Positions 1-8,476 of a DNA stretch of 22,497 nucleotides are shown piece after piece. The DNA is from RUG12395 sp045541735. GTDB lineage: Bacteria > Bacillota > Clostridia > Oscillospirales > CAG-272. Where the stretch lies: positions 1-22,497 of the forward strand of contig JAZQJQ010000123.1 of assembly GCA_045541735.1 (NCBI GenBank), in the 5' to 3' direction. Under the pieces are notes generated by a model. It had not been told where the DNA came from, searched no databases, and saw only the letters and a program-made list of their open reading frames with translations. The position numbers were made by a program, and so were the translations under genes. Position 1 is the stretch's first letter. Each line of letters begins with the position of its first letter.

Positions 1-39
1 TCTGTTCATTTTTTGCTCCTTTTGTGTATAAGTGTATTT

Positions 40-936
40 TTAAAGTGTTTCGGTTTCAAATCCGATGCCGCGGACCTCGGCGGCGCTTGCGAGGATCATA
101 AACGATTCGGGGCTGATCATATTTACGTTTTTCTTGAGGTCATAGATCTGGCTTTTTTTAACAACGCACATAATGACCTGCTTGTCATTATGGGTAAATC
201 CGCCCTTGCCGGTAAGAAGCGTGGTACCTCGGTTGAGGTCTTTGAGTATCATCTGCGATACTTCCTCGGCTTTATCGGTTATTATCAATGCAAGGGTAGC
301 TCTGTTTATGCCGCTGATGACCACATCGATCGTAGCAGAAGCCGCGAGTATTGCAATAAGTGAGTAGAAGATGTCGTTAAAATCCTTCAGAACGATACTT
401 GATGCAATAACGACGATCATATCAACGATAAAGATGAATGTTGAATTTGAAAAATTAGGGAATCTACGCTTTAAAAGGCAGGATATAAGATCGGTTCCGC
501 CCGTGGTGTATCCCTTAGAGAAGAATAACCCGAGTCCGACTCCCATACATATGCCGCCGAAGATCGCCGCAAGAAGTCTGTCCTCCGTAAGGGGGGGAAG
601 AAATACGAGAATATCTGTAATGACAGACGATGCGCCGATACCGATTATGGTCTTGATAACGAATTTGAATCCGAATAGATACCAATTGACAAGAACAAGA
701 GGAACATTGATAAGGATTATCATAATACCGACCGGCGTGTTGAACAAAATGTTCAATATCGTCGAAATACCGGTCGCGCCGCCTATTACGATCTCTGACG
801 GCACTAAGAACATATTAAGCGCTACGGCAAAAAGAACGGATGCCGCAAGTACCGTAATCGTGTGTGAAATGATATATGATGTCTTGGATGTTCCCAAACT
901 CTTTTTCGGGGGTGTGTTTTCGGTCGTTTCTTCCAT
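40..936 (-). CDS. YitT-family membrane protein with C-terminal DUF2179 domain
   Basis: This 298-residue protein matches the YitT (DUF161) family, integral membrane proteins of unknown transport role that are common in Firmicutes. The first about 210 residues hold several hydrophobic segments, including glycine-rich stretches such as GGICMGVGLGLFFSKGYTTGG, which is typical of the family. The last about 80 residues (from about ALIITDKAEEVSQMIL to the end) form the soluble DUF2179 domain, with the recognisable TLLTGKGGFT and MISPESFMI segments. The length is normal and the frame is intact. The ATG at 934-936 is preceded by a GGAGG site (942-946, minus strand) with about 5 bases of spacing. It is transcribed away from the rest of the window from its own promoter. 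The family call is firm; the substrate is unknown. Confidence 0.93.
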   Translation of the reverse strand: MEETTENTPPKKSLGTSKTSYIISHTITVLAASVLFAVALNMFLVPSEIVIGGATGISTILNILFNTPVGIMIILINVPLVLVNWYLFGFKFVIKTIIGIGASSVITDILVFLPPLTEDRLLAAIFGGICMGVGLGLFFSKGYTTGGTDLISCLLKRRFPNFSNSTFIFIVDMIVVIASSIVLKDFNDIFYSLIAILAASATIDVVISGINRATLALIITDKAEEVSQMILKDLNRGTTLLTGKGGFTHNDKQVIMCVVKKSQIYDLKKNVNMISPESFMILASAAEVRGIGFETETL

Positions 937-965
937 TTCTGCCTCCGGTAATTGTGATTGATTAT

Positions 966-994
966 ATTATATTTTAACCGAAACGATTAGTCAA
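966..994 (-). promoter_or_regulatory. Sigma-A-type promoter for the YitT gene
   Basis: On the minus strand TTGACT (989-994) is followed by a 17-base spacer and a perfect TATAAT (966-971). The predicted start lies roughly 20-25 bases before the YitT start codon. It is close to consensus and points away from the neighbouring operon. Confidence 0.8.
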
Positions 995-1070
995 TATCTG
1001 CCGTAAAATAAATTCAGTTATTAATTCATGTTAATTTATAAGTTAATTAATAATAATAACATTATATCTA

Positions 1071-1099
1071 TTGACAAAGCGGAAGTTTTCGGCGATAAT
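1071..1099 (+). promoter_or_regulatory. Sigma-A-type promoter of the 1135-11537 gene cluster
   Basis: A perfect TTGACA at 1071-1076 is followed by 17 bases and GATAAT at 1094-1099. It lies 36 bases upstream of the first gene of the cluster. The 198-base region between the two divergent genes (937-1134) holds this promoter, the opposing YitT promoter and a very AT-rich stretch at about 1021-1066 between them; nothing else is evident there. Confidence 0.8.
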
Positions 1100-1134
1100 A
1101 ATAAGATGAAAGATTTAAATGGGGGAGGTTTTCT

Positions 1135-2481
1135 ATGCCGGAGCTTAACGATAAAAACAAGCATCCGACCGCGCCAGCGGAAAATGCCGTGCACTCACCG
1201 TCAGCGGATCGTAAAAAACCTCAGATGCCCGTTTCCGAAAGTTTGTCGGACGATGATTTTTCCGAACTTGAACAGCGTTTCTCGGGGCACGCAAAGAATA
1301 AGTATTATGCAAAGGTCTCGACGGGTTACAGAAACGTAAAGCTGCTCCTTGTTATCCTTCTCACCGCGGTAGTTGCGTTTGCGCTCGTGCTCGGCGCCGA
1401 TAACTTTACGTATTCAAATCTCAGATACTTACTTCGTAATTTTGGTGAAGCAGATTCCGGCGATATCGAGCGTACCGCCTGCGTTGAATTTCACGGCTCC
1501 GACGGAACCGACCTCGGTATATTCGGCGGCAAGCTTGCGGTTGCGGGTACGGATAACGTCTCGCTTTTCCGAATGTCGGGTAAAAAAATATACGAGATAA
1601 GTACCGAGCTCACCGAGCCGGTAATTACCTGCGGCGGAAAATATTTCTTCGTTTGGAAATGCGGAGAGGCTGATATTTCTGTATTCAACGCTGTCTCACG
1701 CGTGGGCACCTTGCATACCGATGGACCGATATATGCTGTATCTGCCGATGAGCAAGGCTCGTTTGCTGTGCTGTATAAGGATCGTGTCTACGGTTCGGCT
1801 GTCGCTGTATATGACTCAGATCTTCAGAAAAAAGCCACAAAGAATATGCCGAATGCCAACGCTGTGGATATTGCGCTTTCACAAGACGGCGGAATGCTTT
1901 ATACCTTGTCTTTTACCGCTGCGGACGGAGATTATCTGGCAAACCTTGATTTTTCTGATATAAACATTGGAACCGTAGCGCATACTTATACGTATAAGGG
2001 CGAGTTTCCGTTGAAGGTCGGTGCCTTTGCAAACGGAGGCTGTTTTGCGGTAACTGATAAAACAGTTTACGTATATTCGCGCGAAGGCGAGCTTCTTTGC
2101 AGCGAAAGCATCGGCGATTCGATCTACCGTGTTTTCAGCAGTGATTCATACGTTTGTGCGGTCACGGGCGGAAAAGGAGGCACGGGGTTTGTAACGGTAA
2201 TATCAAAAAACGGCAGGACTGCTGTATCGGTTGCGGTAGACGGCACTGTGCTTGACGGATGCATTACGGATGACGGACTGTTCCTTCTTTCTTCGTCTAT
2301 CGTGCTTGTTTCTCTTGAGGACGGAAACAAGCAGCTGATAAGCCGTTCTCCCAATGCGCACGGTCTTCTTTGTGACGGAGAAGCAGTGTACTGTGTGTAT
2401 ACGGGAAAGGCAGAGCTTGTCTTTTCGGAAGGAAAACCGTTTAACGCTGCGGAAATCGAACAGAATTCCGCAAATAATTGA
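1135..2481 (+). CDS. DUF5711-like single-pass membrane protein
   Basis: This 448-residue protein has a hydrophilic, charged N-terminal tail (about 1-65), one transmembrane helix (about 69-88, rich in Leu, Val and Ala), and a large extracytoplasmic region of repeated short beta-strand motifs that looks like a beta-propeller. The sequence after the helix (FTYSNLRYLLRNFGEA, about 91-106) and the overall design match the clostridial DUF5711 family, whose function is unknown. The ATG is preceded by GGGGGAGG at 1121-1128, a very strong ribosome site. It is the first gene of the cluster and is followed after 13 bases by the CvpA-like gene; this pairing suggests a joint role at the cell surface, which is inference. 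The frame is intact. Confidence 0.75.
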   Translation: MPELNDKNKHPTAPAENAVHSPSADRKKPQMPVSESLSDDDFSELEQRFSGHAKNKYYAKVSTGYRNVKLLLVILLTAVVAFALVLGADNFTYSNLRYLLRNFGEADSGDIERTACVEFHGSDGTDLGIFGGKLAVAGTDNVSLFRMSGKKIYEISTELTEPVITCGGKYFFVWKCGEADISVFNAVSRVGTLHTDGPIYAVSADEQGSFAVLYKDRVYGSAVAVYDSDLQKKATKNMPNANAVDIALSQDGGMLYTLSFTAADGDYLANLDFSDINIGTVAHTYTYKGEFPLKVGAFANGGCFAVTDKTVYVYSREGELLCSESIGDSIYRVFSSDSYVCAVTGGKGGTGFVTVISKNGRTAVSVAVDGTVLDGCITDDGLFLLSSSIVLVSLEDGNKQLISRSPNAHGLLCDGEAVYCVYTGKAELVFSEGKPFNAAEIEQNSANN

Positions 2482-2494
2482 ATGAGGTGTAAAA

Positions 2495-3223
2495 ATGAGC
2501 GGAATAGGATTGTTTGTTGATATTTTCTTCGTTGTCTTTGCGGTAATTATCGTAGCCGTCAGCGCTAAGCGCGGCTTTATCAAAAACGCGATGAAGCTTA
2601 TTACTTTTGTTCTCAGTGTTATTGTTGCAGTTACGCTTACTCCTATGTTCTCGGGTTATATTGCAGAGAATTGGATAGAAGAAAACGTAAATGAATACGT
2701 GTGCGATCAAGTTATTTCGCTATCGCAACGCGGCGGCGCGGATACGTTTGATATCGCCTCTCTCTTCAATGAGGAGCAAGAGGATTTTATGGCGCTTTTG
2801 AGTCGTTTCGGCGTTGATGCCGAGCAGCTTGCCGAGGGTTATCGCTCCATTACCGAAGGCACCGAGGCTACGGTGAAAGAGCTTGCTGATAAAATAGCGG
2901 ACGCTGTCGTTCACGCTCTCGCTTCCGTAATTGCGTTTTTGATAATTTTTGTTGCGGCTCTTATCGTGCTCAGCCTCATTTCGCTTTTGCTCGGTCTTGC
3001 AGCAAAACTTCCGGTTCTGAAACAGATCAACGCGTTGCTCGGATTTGTCTGCGGAGTAATTATAGCTGTCGCCTTTGTTTACGTGTTTGCGACTGTAAGT
3101 GTGTATCTTTTTGACAAGCTCCACGCGCTGTATCCGGATACTATCCCCGCAAATATCCGCGAGGAATCATTTGTTCTTACCCATTTTTCCGGTATTGATT
3201 CTATAATAGATCTGATATCGTAA
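2495..3223 (+). CDS. CvpA family membrane protein
   Basis: This 242-residue protein fits the CvpA (colicin V production protein) family in length and design. The N terminus (about 5-24) is a hydrophobic helix followed by the short basic segment SAKRGFIKNAMK, which is characteristic of the family. A second helix follows (about 31-50), then a soluble acidic stretch (about 55-135), then two more helices (about 138-165 and 175-200) with a leucine- and isoleucine-rich core. CvpA proteins are multi-pass inner-membrane proteins whose exact role is unclear. The ATG has TGAGGTG at 2483-2489, about 5 bases upstream, and lies 13 bases after the DUF5711-like gene, so the two are surely cotranscribed. Confidence 0.85.
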   Translation: MSGIGLFVDIFFVVFAVIIVAVSAKRGFIKNAMKLITFVLSVIVAVTLTPMFSGYIAENWIEENVNEYVCDQVISLSQRGGADTFDIASLFNEEQEDFMALLSRFGVDAEQLAEGYRSITEGTEATVKELADKIADAVVHALASVIAFLIIFVAALIVLSLISLLLGLAAKLPVLKQINALLGFVCGVIIAVAFVYVFATVSVYLFDKLHALYPDTIPANIREESFVLTHFSGIDSIIDLIS

Positions 3224-3254
3224 ACTATCGATTGACCGAAAGGATCTTCTTCCT

Positions 3255-5546
3255 ATGCATATGATGTGTTCTAAATGCCATAAGCGTGTAGCGGTGGTAT
3301 TTGTTTCAAAAATAGAAAACGGCCAGGCTGTCAATGAAGGATTTTGTCTGCCTTGCGCAAATCAGCTCGGTATAAAGCCGATAAACGATATGCTTTCCAA
3401 TATGGGGCTGTCGGGGCAGGATCTTGAAAGACTTTCGAGTGACGTTGAAAACCTTATGGATAATATGCCCGTACCTTCGGAGGAGTCAGAGGACGGCGGA
3501 GCACCTGCCGTCGACCTTTTCCGTATATTCAATCAGGGCGCTCAGGGCGGTGTACAAAAGCAGCAGACTGCGAAAAAACCTAAGGAAGAAAAGTTTAAGT
3601 ATCTTTCCGCTTATTGCCGCGATCTGAACAAAGCGGCAAAAAACGGACAGCTTGACAGCATAGTCGGCAGAAAACGCGAGCTTGAGCGCGTTATCCAGAT
3701 ACTTTGCCGCCGTCAGAAAAACAACCCCTGCCTTATAGGCGAGCCCGGAGTAGGCAAGACCGCTATTGCAGAAGCGCTTGCGCAGAAGATAGTTGCCGGG
3801 GACGTTCCTTATCAGCTTAAAGATGCTCATCTTTGGCTTATGGATCTTACCGCAATCGTTGCCGGAACGCAGTTCAGAGGGCAGTTTGAATCCCGTATAC
3901 TCGGTCTCATCAACGAAGTTAAGGCTGCGGGCAATATCATTCTTGTTATCGATGAAGTACACAACATCGTCGGCGCAGGCGATGCCGAGGGAAGTATGAA
4001 CGCGGCAAACATTATGAAGCCTGCCCTCTCGCGCGGAGATATCCGAGTGATCGGAGCAACTACGATGAACGAATACCGCAAGTTTATCGAAAAGGATACT
4101 GCGCTTGAAAGACGTTTTCAGCCGGTTACGGTAAACGAGCCATCATTTACCGAGACCGTTGATATGCTTCGCGGTATCAAGCATTATTATGAGGAGTACC
4201 ACTTCGTTAAGATACCGGATGACGTGCTCCGCCTTACTGTAAATCTCTCAGAGAGATACATCACGGACAGATATCTCCCCGATAAAGCTATAGACCTCAT
4301 AGATGAGGCGGCATCTCATATTTCGCTTTCAAGCGAGCAGTTGAACGAGCTGAGAAAGCTTCGCGATGAGCAGAGAAAGCTCGGCATTGAGCGCGAAAAA
4401 TGCGAGAGCATGCCCGATACGTCTGAGGAGGAGCAGGAGAAGAAGTATGCCGCGATCGCCGATATAAAAACGAGGGATGCCAAGCTTACCGAAAGGCTTG
4501 CGGAGCTCGAGCGTGCTTGCGGCGGTATTGCCGTTACCGCAGATGATCTTGCAAAAGTTATCGAGATATGGACCGGTGTTCCTGCCTCCAATATAACCGA
4601 AAACGAGTTTGATAAGATTGATAAGCTTGAAGCACGTTTGAAAGAACGTATAATCGGCCAGGATAAAGCAGTCAGCGCCGTTGCAAGGGCTGTTAAGCGC
4701 AACCGCGCGGGTGTTTCTTATAAACGCAAGCCCGTTTCGTTTATCTTTGCGGGCCCGACGGGCGTAGGTAAGACCGAACTTGTAAAACAGCTTTCAGCCG
4801 ACCTTTTCGATTCTCCCGAAACGCTTATAAGACTTGATATGTCGGAGTATATGGAGAAGCATTCCGTTTCCCGTATCATTGGCTCTCCTCCCGGATATGT
4901 CGGTTATGACGAAGCCGGTCAGCTTACTGAAAAGATCCGCCGCAGACCGTACAGTGTTGTTCTTTTCGATGAGATCGAAAAGGCGCATAAGGATGTACTG
5001 AACGTTCTTTTGCAGATACTTGACGATGGAAGAATTACAGATTCCCATGGCAAGACCGTAAGCTTTGAAAATACCATAATCGTTATGACTACAAACGCAG
5101 GTTCCGAATCATCTGCAGCCGTTCCCGGATTTACCGCAAGCGGTACCGGAGCAAGCGAGGAGAGAACTCAGAAGGCGCTATCCGCTTTTCTGCGTCCCGA
5201 GTTTATCAACCGAGTAGACGAGGTGATCACCTTCCGCTCTCTTGACGAAAATGATTTTACAAGAATAGCCTCCTTAATGCTCGGCGAGCTTGCCGAGGCG
5301 CTGAAAGACAGAGGTATTACATTTACCTATACGGACGAAGCCGCAAAGCTTATAGCGCACGAGGCATTTTCCGTTAAGTACGGCGCAAGAAATATGCGCA
5401 GATATATTCAGACGCACGTTGAAGATGCGCTGGCAAACCTGGTTATTTCGGCTCGAAGCAACAAGCTCTGTGCCGCATCTCTCAGTGTGCGGGACGGTGC
5501 TCTCTCTGTGGATGCCGTTGATGCATTTGACGGTGCAAAGCAATGA
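3255..5546 (+). CDS. Clp ATPase (ClpE/ClpC type) with N-terminal zinc finger
   Basis: This 763-residue HSP100/Clp unfoldase would feed substrates to ClpP. The N terminus has Cys5-x2-Cys8 and Cys31-x2-Cys34, a zinc finger like those of ClpE and McsA; the usual Clp N-domain repeats are missing. The first AAA+ module has Walker A GEPGVGKT (162-169) and Walker B VIDE (231-234). A short charged coiled middle segment (about 360-422) resembles the ClpC/ClpE M domain. The second module has GPTGVGKT (500-507), Walker B FDE (571-573), the NRVDEV region (652-657) and sensor-2 GAR (710-712). A VPGF tetrapeptide (623-626) sits where the ClpP-docking loop is expected. The ATG has AAAGGAT at about 3238-3244. 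The stop overlaps the next start (ATGA), so the two are translationally coupled. ClpE is the closest type, but no symbol is assigned. Confidence 0.93.
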   Translation: MHMMCSKCHKRVAVVFVSKIENGQAVNEGFCLPCANQLGIKPINDMLSNMGLSGQDLERLSSDVENLMDNMPVPSEESEDGGAPAVDLFRIFNQGAQGGVQKQQTAKKPKEEKFKYLSAYCRDLNKAAKNGQLDSIVGRKRELERVIQILCRRQKNNPCLIGEPGVGKTAIAEALAQKIVAGDVPYQLKDAHLWLMDLTAIVAGTQFRGQFESRILGLINEVKAAGNIILVIDEVHNIVGAGDAEGSMNAANIMKPALSRGDIRVIGATTMNEYRKFIEKDTALERRFQPVTVNEPSFTETVDMLRGIKHYYEEYHFVKIPDDVLRLTVNLSERYITDRYLPDKAIDLIDEAASHISLSSEQLNELRKLRDEQRKLGIEREKCESMPDTSEEEQEKKYAAIADIKTRDAKLTERLAELERACGGIAVTADDLAKVIEIWTGVPASNITENEFDKIDKLEARLKERIIGQDKAVSAVARAVKRNRAGVSYKRKPVSFIFAGPTGVGKTELVKQLSADLFDSPETLIRLDMSEYMEKHSVSRIIGSPPGYVGYDEAGQLTEKIRRRPYSVVLFDEIEKAHKDVLNVLLQILDDGRITDSHGKTVSFENTIIVMTTNAGSESSAAVPGFTASGTGASEERTQKALSAFLRPEFINRVDEVITFRSLDENDFTRIASLMLGELAEALKDRGITFTYTDEAAKLIAHEAFSVKYGARNMRRYIQTHVEDALANLVISARSNKLCAASLSVRDGALSVDAVDAFDGAKQ

Positions 5547-7597
5547 ACGAAAGATTTTTTGATATGTCCGCGGAGGAGGTTGAAAAGTATTTCGATACTT
5601 CCTCCGTTGCGGGTCTCAGCACGCGCGAAGCGCGGAAGAGACTCAAATATTTCGGCCAGAATAAGATATACGGTACGGATACTAAGCACGAAAGCAACAG
5701 GATCCTTTCGATGATCTTCTCGCCTTCCGGACTTATGTTCTACGCTTCCGCCGCTGCTTGTATAGCGTTACATATCGGCGGAGCCGCTCTTGCAACCGTT
5801 GTTTGGACGGTGGCAATGGTTGTGCTCGCCGTTATAAAGCTTTGGAGCGGATCGGTGCTTAACGCCGTTTATTCCTGCGGTATACCGAGAGCGCGCGTGC
5901 TCCGTGACGGAGGTCCTAAGCTTATTGACAGCCGCTCTTTGGTTCCGGGAGACATCCTGCTTCTATCAGAGGGCGATATCGTTTGTGCGGATTGCAGGAT
6001 AATATATTCCGACGAAATGAAGGTAAGGGAGCCTTACGGCACTGATGATTATAGGACGGTAGACAAGATATCCGCCTCCTGCCCCGATGCAATAGCTCCT
6101 TCGGAAATGTTTAATATGGCATTTGCTTCCTCTACCGTAACTTACGGCGGTGCACGTGCGATCGTTACCGCTACGGGCAGGGAAACGCTTGTGCTTACAG
6201 ACAACGGCGGCGCTCCGCTTACGCTCAGAGGAGCGCATTCCTGCAAGAGCATCGATAATGCAAAGCGTACCGAGAAGAAGCTTTGCCTTATCTCTGCCGT
6301 TTCGTTGTTTCTAATTTCGATCGTTTTGCTGGTCGCTGCTCCCAAATCGCCGATGGAGTACTTTTTTACGTCTGCGGCTACTGTGGTTTTTTGGATGTGC
6401 GGTGCCTGCGGAGTGCTCTCTGAGTTTGCGGTGGCTTGCACAGTAAACAAAATGGCATCTGATAACAGATGCCGTGCACTTGTTAAGAATATTGCGTGTA
6501 TGGACCCGCTCGCAGATGCAGACGTGCTTATCTGCGGAGAGGAATACGTTTATCCTTATCTTGCGGACATCGCCGCTCATTGCGAGAGATACGGGCTTAG
6601 AGTATATATTTCCGCAACCGCGGAAAGTGCACGGGAGATCGCTGATAAATGTAACGGAATTCTTGTTCCGACCCCTTTGGATGTTTGCGACATTAAAGGA
6701 AACTGCCCTGTTGTTGCCGTGTGCCGCTCTCCTGCGGACAGAGCGCGTCTTGCCGCTTCCCTCAGCTCTGCAGGTCATACTGCAGCTGCCGTAGCTTCTA
6801 AGGCGGGACATATCGGAATGTTCAAGCTTTCAGCCGTTTCGCTTTGCTGTGCGGCTTTTGAACTTTCCGCAAAAAAGATAACTGACATCAGCCTCGAGGA
6901 TATCGACCGTTCTGCCGGCAACGAGGCTATGATGAAGAATTCCGATATACTTTGCAGACCTACGGAAGGCTCTGTGCTTAATTCTGTGGGGATGGCAAGA
7001 GCTTTTGCGTCCAACGTTTCGTCATTGCTTGCGTATGCATCTGCTGTGTGCTGTGCAATGCTCGTAACTTTGCTTATAACCCTTTTCGGCAGTTCGGGTG
7101 CACTTGCGCCCTCGGGAACGGTATTTACTTCGCTTGCTGTGATCCTTCCTGCGATGGCAATTCTTGCATCGGCTTCACCCGCAACCATAAAGCGCACTTT
7201 TGAATCTCAACATAAAAAAGAGTGTGCATTTGCCGTGTTCTCCGCGTTTATGTGGCTCGGTGCTCTTGTTGCTGTGAGAATATTTGCATTTGAACTTGGA
7301 TTTGATATCTCGGATTCTTTCAGAGGGTACTGTACTTGCTCACTTGCATTTTTTGCTGCGGTAAGCGCGCCTTTGTGTGCGAGATCCGTGAGCGGACCAA
7401 AACGCGTTATCAGGCTTTTTGTTCCTGTTTTCATAGCTATAGCCGCTGTGCTTTTTGCTGTGTTTATTCCTAATGCGGGAGATGTGATTTTCTCCGTAAA
7501 CGATAAGTATATTATTCTGCTTTCTGCCATTCCCGCGCTTTTCGGGGCGTGTGTTGCGGCGGTAAATAAGGCAGTTTATTTAAAATTCAATTCTTAA
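5543..7597 (+). CDS. Degenerate P-type ATPase-like membrane protein (pseudo-pump)
   Basis: This 684-residue protein has the layout of a cation P-type ATPase without its chemistry. Residues 25-42 match the cation-ATPase N-terminal domain, and 133-154 match the actuator-domain core (LVPGDILLLSEGDIV). Residues 191-214 (TVTYGG, ATGRET) match the segment after TGES, yet the TGES position reads YGTDD (165-169). The fourth helix and stalk align (VNKMASDNRCRALVK, 301-315), but the proline of PEGL is gone and the CSDKTGT site reads CGEEYVY (331-337). The nucleotide-binding domain is deleted: the chain jumps to GLRVYISATAESA (351-363). The TGDGVND site reads VASKAGH (417-423). Six C-terminal helices are kept (about 487-676). 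The frame is open throughout, so this looks like a maintained non-catalytic homologue. Its ATG overlaps the clp stop by four bases. Its role is unknown. Confidence 0.8.
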   Translation: MNERFFDMSAEEVEKYFDTSSVAGLSTREARKRLKYFGQNKIYGTDTKHESNRILSMIFSPSGLMFYASAAACIALHIGGAALATVVWTVAMVVLAVIKLWSGSVLNAVYSCGIPRARVLRDGGPKLIDSRSLVPGDILLLSEGDIVCADCRIIYSDEMKVREPYGTDDYRTVDKISASCPDAIAPSEMFNMAFASSTVTYGGARAIVTATGRETLVLTDNGGAPLTLRGAHSCKSIDNAKRTEKKLCLISAVSLFLISIVLLVAAPKSPMEYFFTSAATVVFWMCGACGVLSEFAVACTVNKMASDNRCRALVKNIACMDPLADADVLICGEEYVYPYLADIAAHCERYGLRVYISATAESAREIADKCNGILVPTPLDVCDIKGNCPVVAVCRSPADRARLAASLSSAGHTAAAVASKAGHIGMFKLSAVSLCCAAFELSAKKITDISLEDIDRSAGNEAMMKNSDILCRPTEGSVLNSVGMARAFASNVSSLLAYASAVCCAMLVTLLITLFGSSGALAPSGTVFTSLAVILPAMAILASASPATIKRTFESQHKKECAFAVFSAFMWLGALVAVRIFAFELGFDISDSFRGYCTCSLAFFAAVSAPLCARSVSGPKRVIRLFVPVFIAIAAVLFAVFIPNAGDVIFSVNDKYIILLSAIPALFGACVAAVNKAVYLKFNS

Positions 7598-7613
7598 TGT
7601 GAGGTTTGTAAAA

Positions 7614-8471
7614 ATGGCTGAAAATGAAAAAAACGGCTGCACGCATGACTGCTCTACCTGCGGTCACAAGTGCAGTGAAAGTAAAGAACAGAAAAATGAA
7701 TTTCTTGCTGAGCAGAATTCGTTCAGCAACGTAAAAAACGTAATTGCCGTAGTAAGCGGTAAAGGCGGTGTCGGTAAATCCATGGTCACCTCCTTGCTTG
7801 CGGTCAGTATGCGCCGCAAGGGCTATAAGGTGGCGATCCTTGACGGAGATATCACGGGACCGTCGATTCCTAAGTCTTTTGGTGTTTCCGGTGAGGTTAC
7901 AGGTACCGACGGTATGATGTTCCCGCTCGTTTCTAAAACGGGTATAGAGATGATGTCCGTAAATCTGCTTCTTGATGACCCTACCAAACCCGTTGTTTGG
8001 AGAGGCTCCGTTATTTCCGGAGCTGTCAAGCAGTTTTGGAGCGACGTTGTTTGGAACGACGTAGACTTTATGTTCGTTGATATGCCTCCCGGAACCGGTG
8101 ACGTTCCGCTTACCGTGTTCCAGAGCCTTCCCGTAACCGGTGCCGTTATTGTTACAAGCCCTCAGGAGCTTGTTTCGATGATCGTAGAAAAAAGCGTTAA
8201 TATGGCTAAGCTTATGAATATACCCGTTGTGGGAATCGTTGAGAATATGAGCGGTGTTATCTGCCCCGATTGCGGTAAGCGTATCGACGTATTCGGCGAG
8301 AGCCATACTGCGGAGGTAGCCGAGAAGAATGGTCTTGAGATGATCGGTCAGATCCCGCTTGACCCCAAGCTTACCAAGCTTTGCGACAAGGGTATTATCG
8401 AACTCTTTGAAAATGATTATCTTGATAAGGCGGCAGATGCGCTTGAAAAGCTTATGGGCGATGCCGAGTGA
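7614..8471 (+). CDS. Mrp/NBP35 (ApbC)-family Fe-S cluster carrier ATPase
   Basis: This 285-residue P-loop ATPase of the Mrp/NBP35 branch of the MinD/ParA class is thought to carry and deliver iron-sulfur clusters in the cytoplasm. It has the deviant Walker A SGKGGVGKS (48-56), DGDITGPS (77-84), FVDMPPGTGD (154-163) and a C-terminal Cys217-x2-Cys220 pair, which in relatives bridges a cluster in the dimer. The N terminus lacks the DUF59/MIP18 domain and instead has Cys9, Cys13, Cys16 and Cys20 (C-x3-C-x2-C-x3-C), a likely extra metal or cluster site as in NBP35-type proteins. The ATG at 7614 is chosen over the in-frame GTG at 7599 because TGAGG (7600-7604) is correctly placed for it. It follows the pseudo-P-type ATPase by 16 bases and abuts proA. 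Confidence 0.93.
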   Translation: MAENEKNGCTHDCSTCGHKCSESKEQKNEFLAEQNSFSNVKNVIAVVSGKGGVGKSMVTSLLAVSMRRKGYKVAILDGDITGPSIPKSFGVSGEVTGTDGMMFPLVSKTGIEMMSVNLLLDDPTKPVVWRGSVISGAVKQFWSDVVWNDVDFMFVDMPPGTGDVPLTVFQSLPVTGAVIVTSPQELVSMIVEKSVNMAKLMNIPVVGIVENMSGVICPDCGKRIDVFGESHTAEVAEKNGLEMIGQIPLDPKLTKLCDKGIIELFENDYLDKAADALEKLMGDAE

Positions 8472-8476
8472 AACCT

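Noticed and set aside
371..961. 196-codon plus-strand frame inside the YitT gene
   Set aside because: It is antisense to a well-supported membrane protein and has no recognisable domain or start signal.
5543..7597. Pseudo-pump read as a frameshifted or disrupted active P-type ATPase
   Set aside because: The frame is open over 684 codons, the flanking homology continues on both sides of each lost motif, and no alternate frame restores DKTGT or TGDGVND.
7587..8306. 239-codon minus-strand frame over the Mrp gene
   Set aside because: The plus strand has an unmistakable Mrp protein; the opposite frame has no ribosome site, motif or neighbour support.
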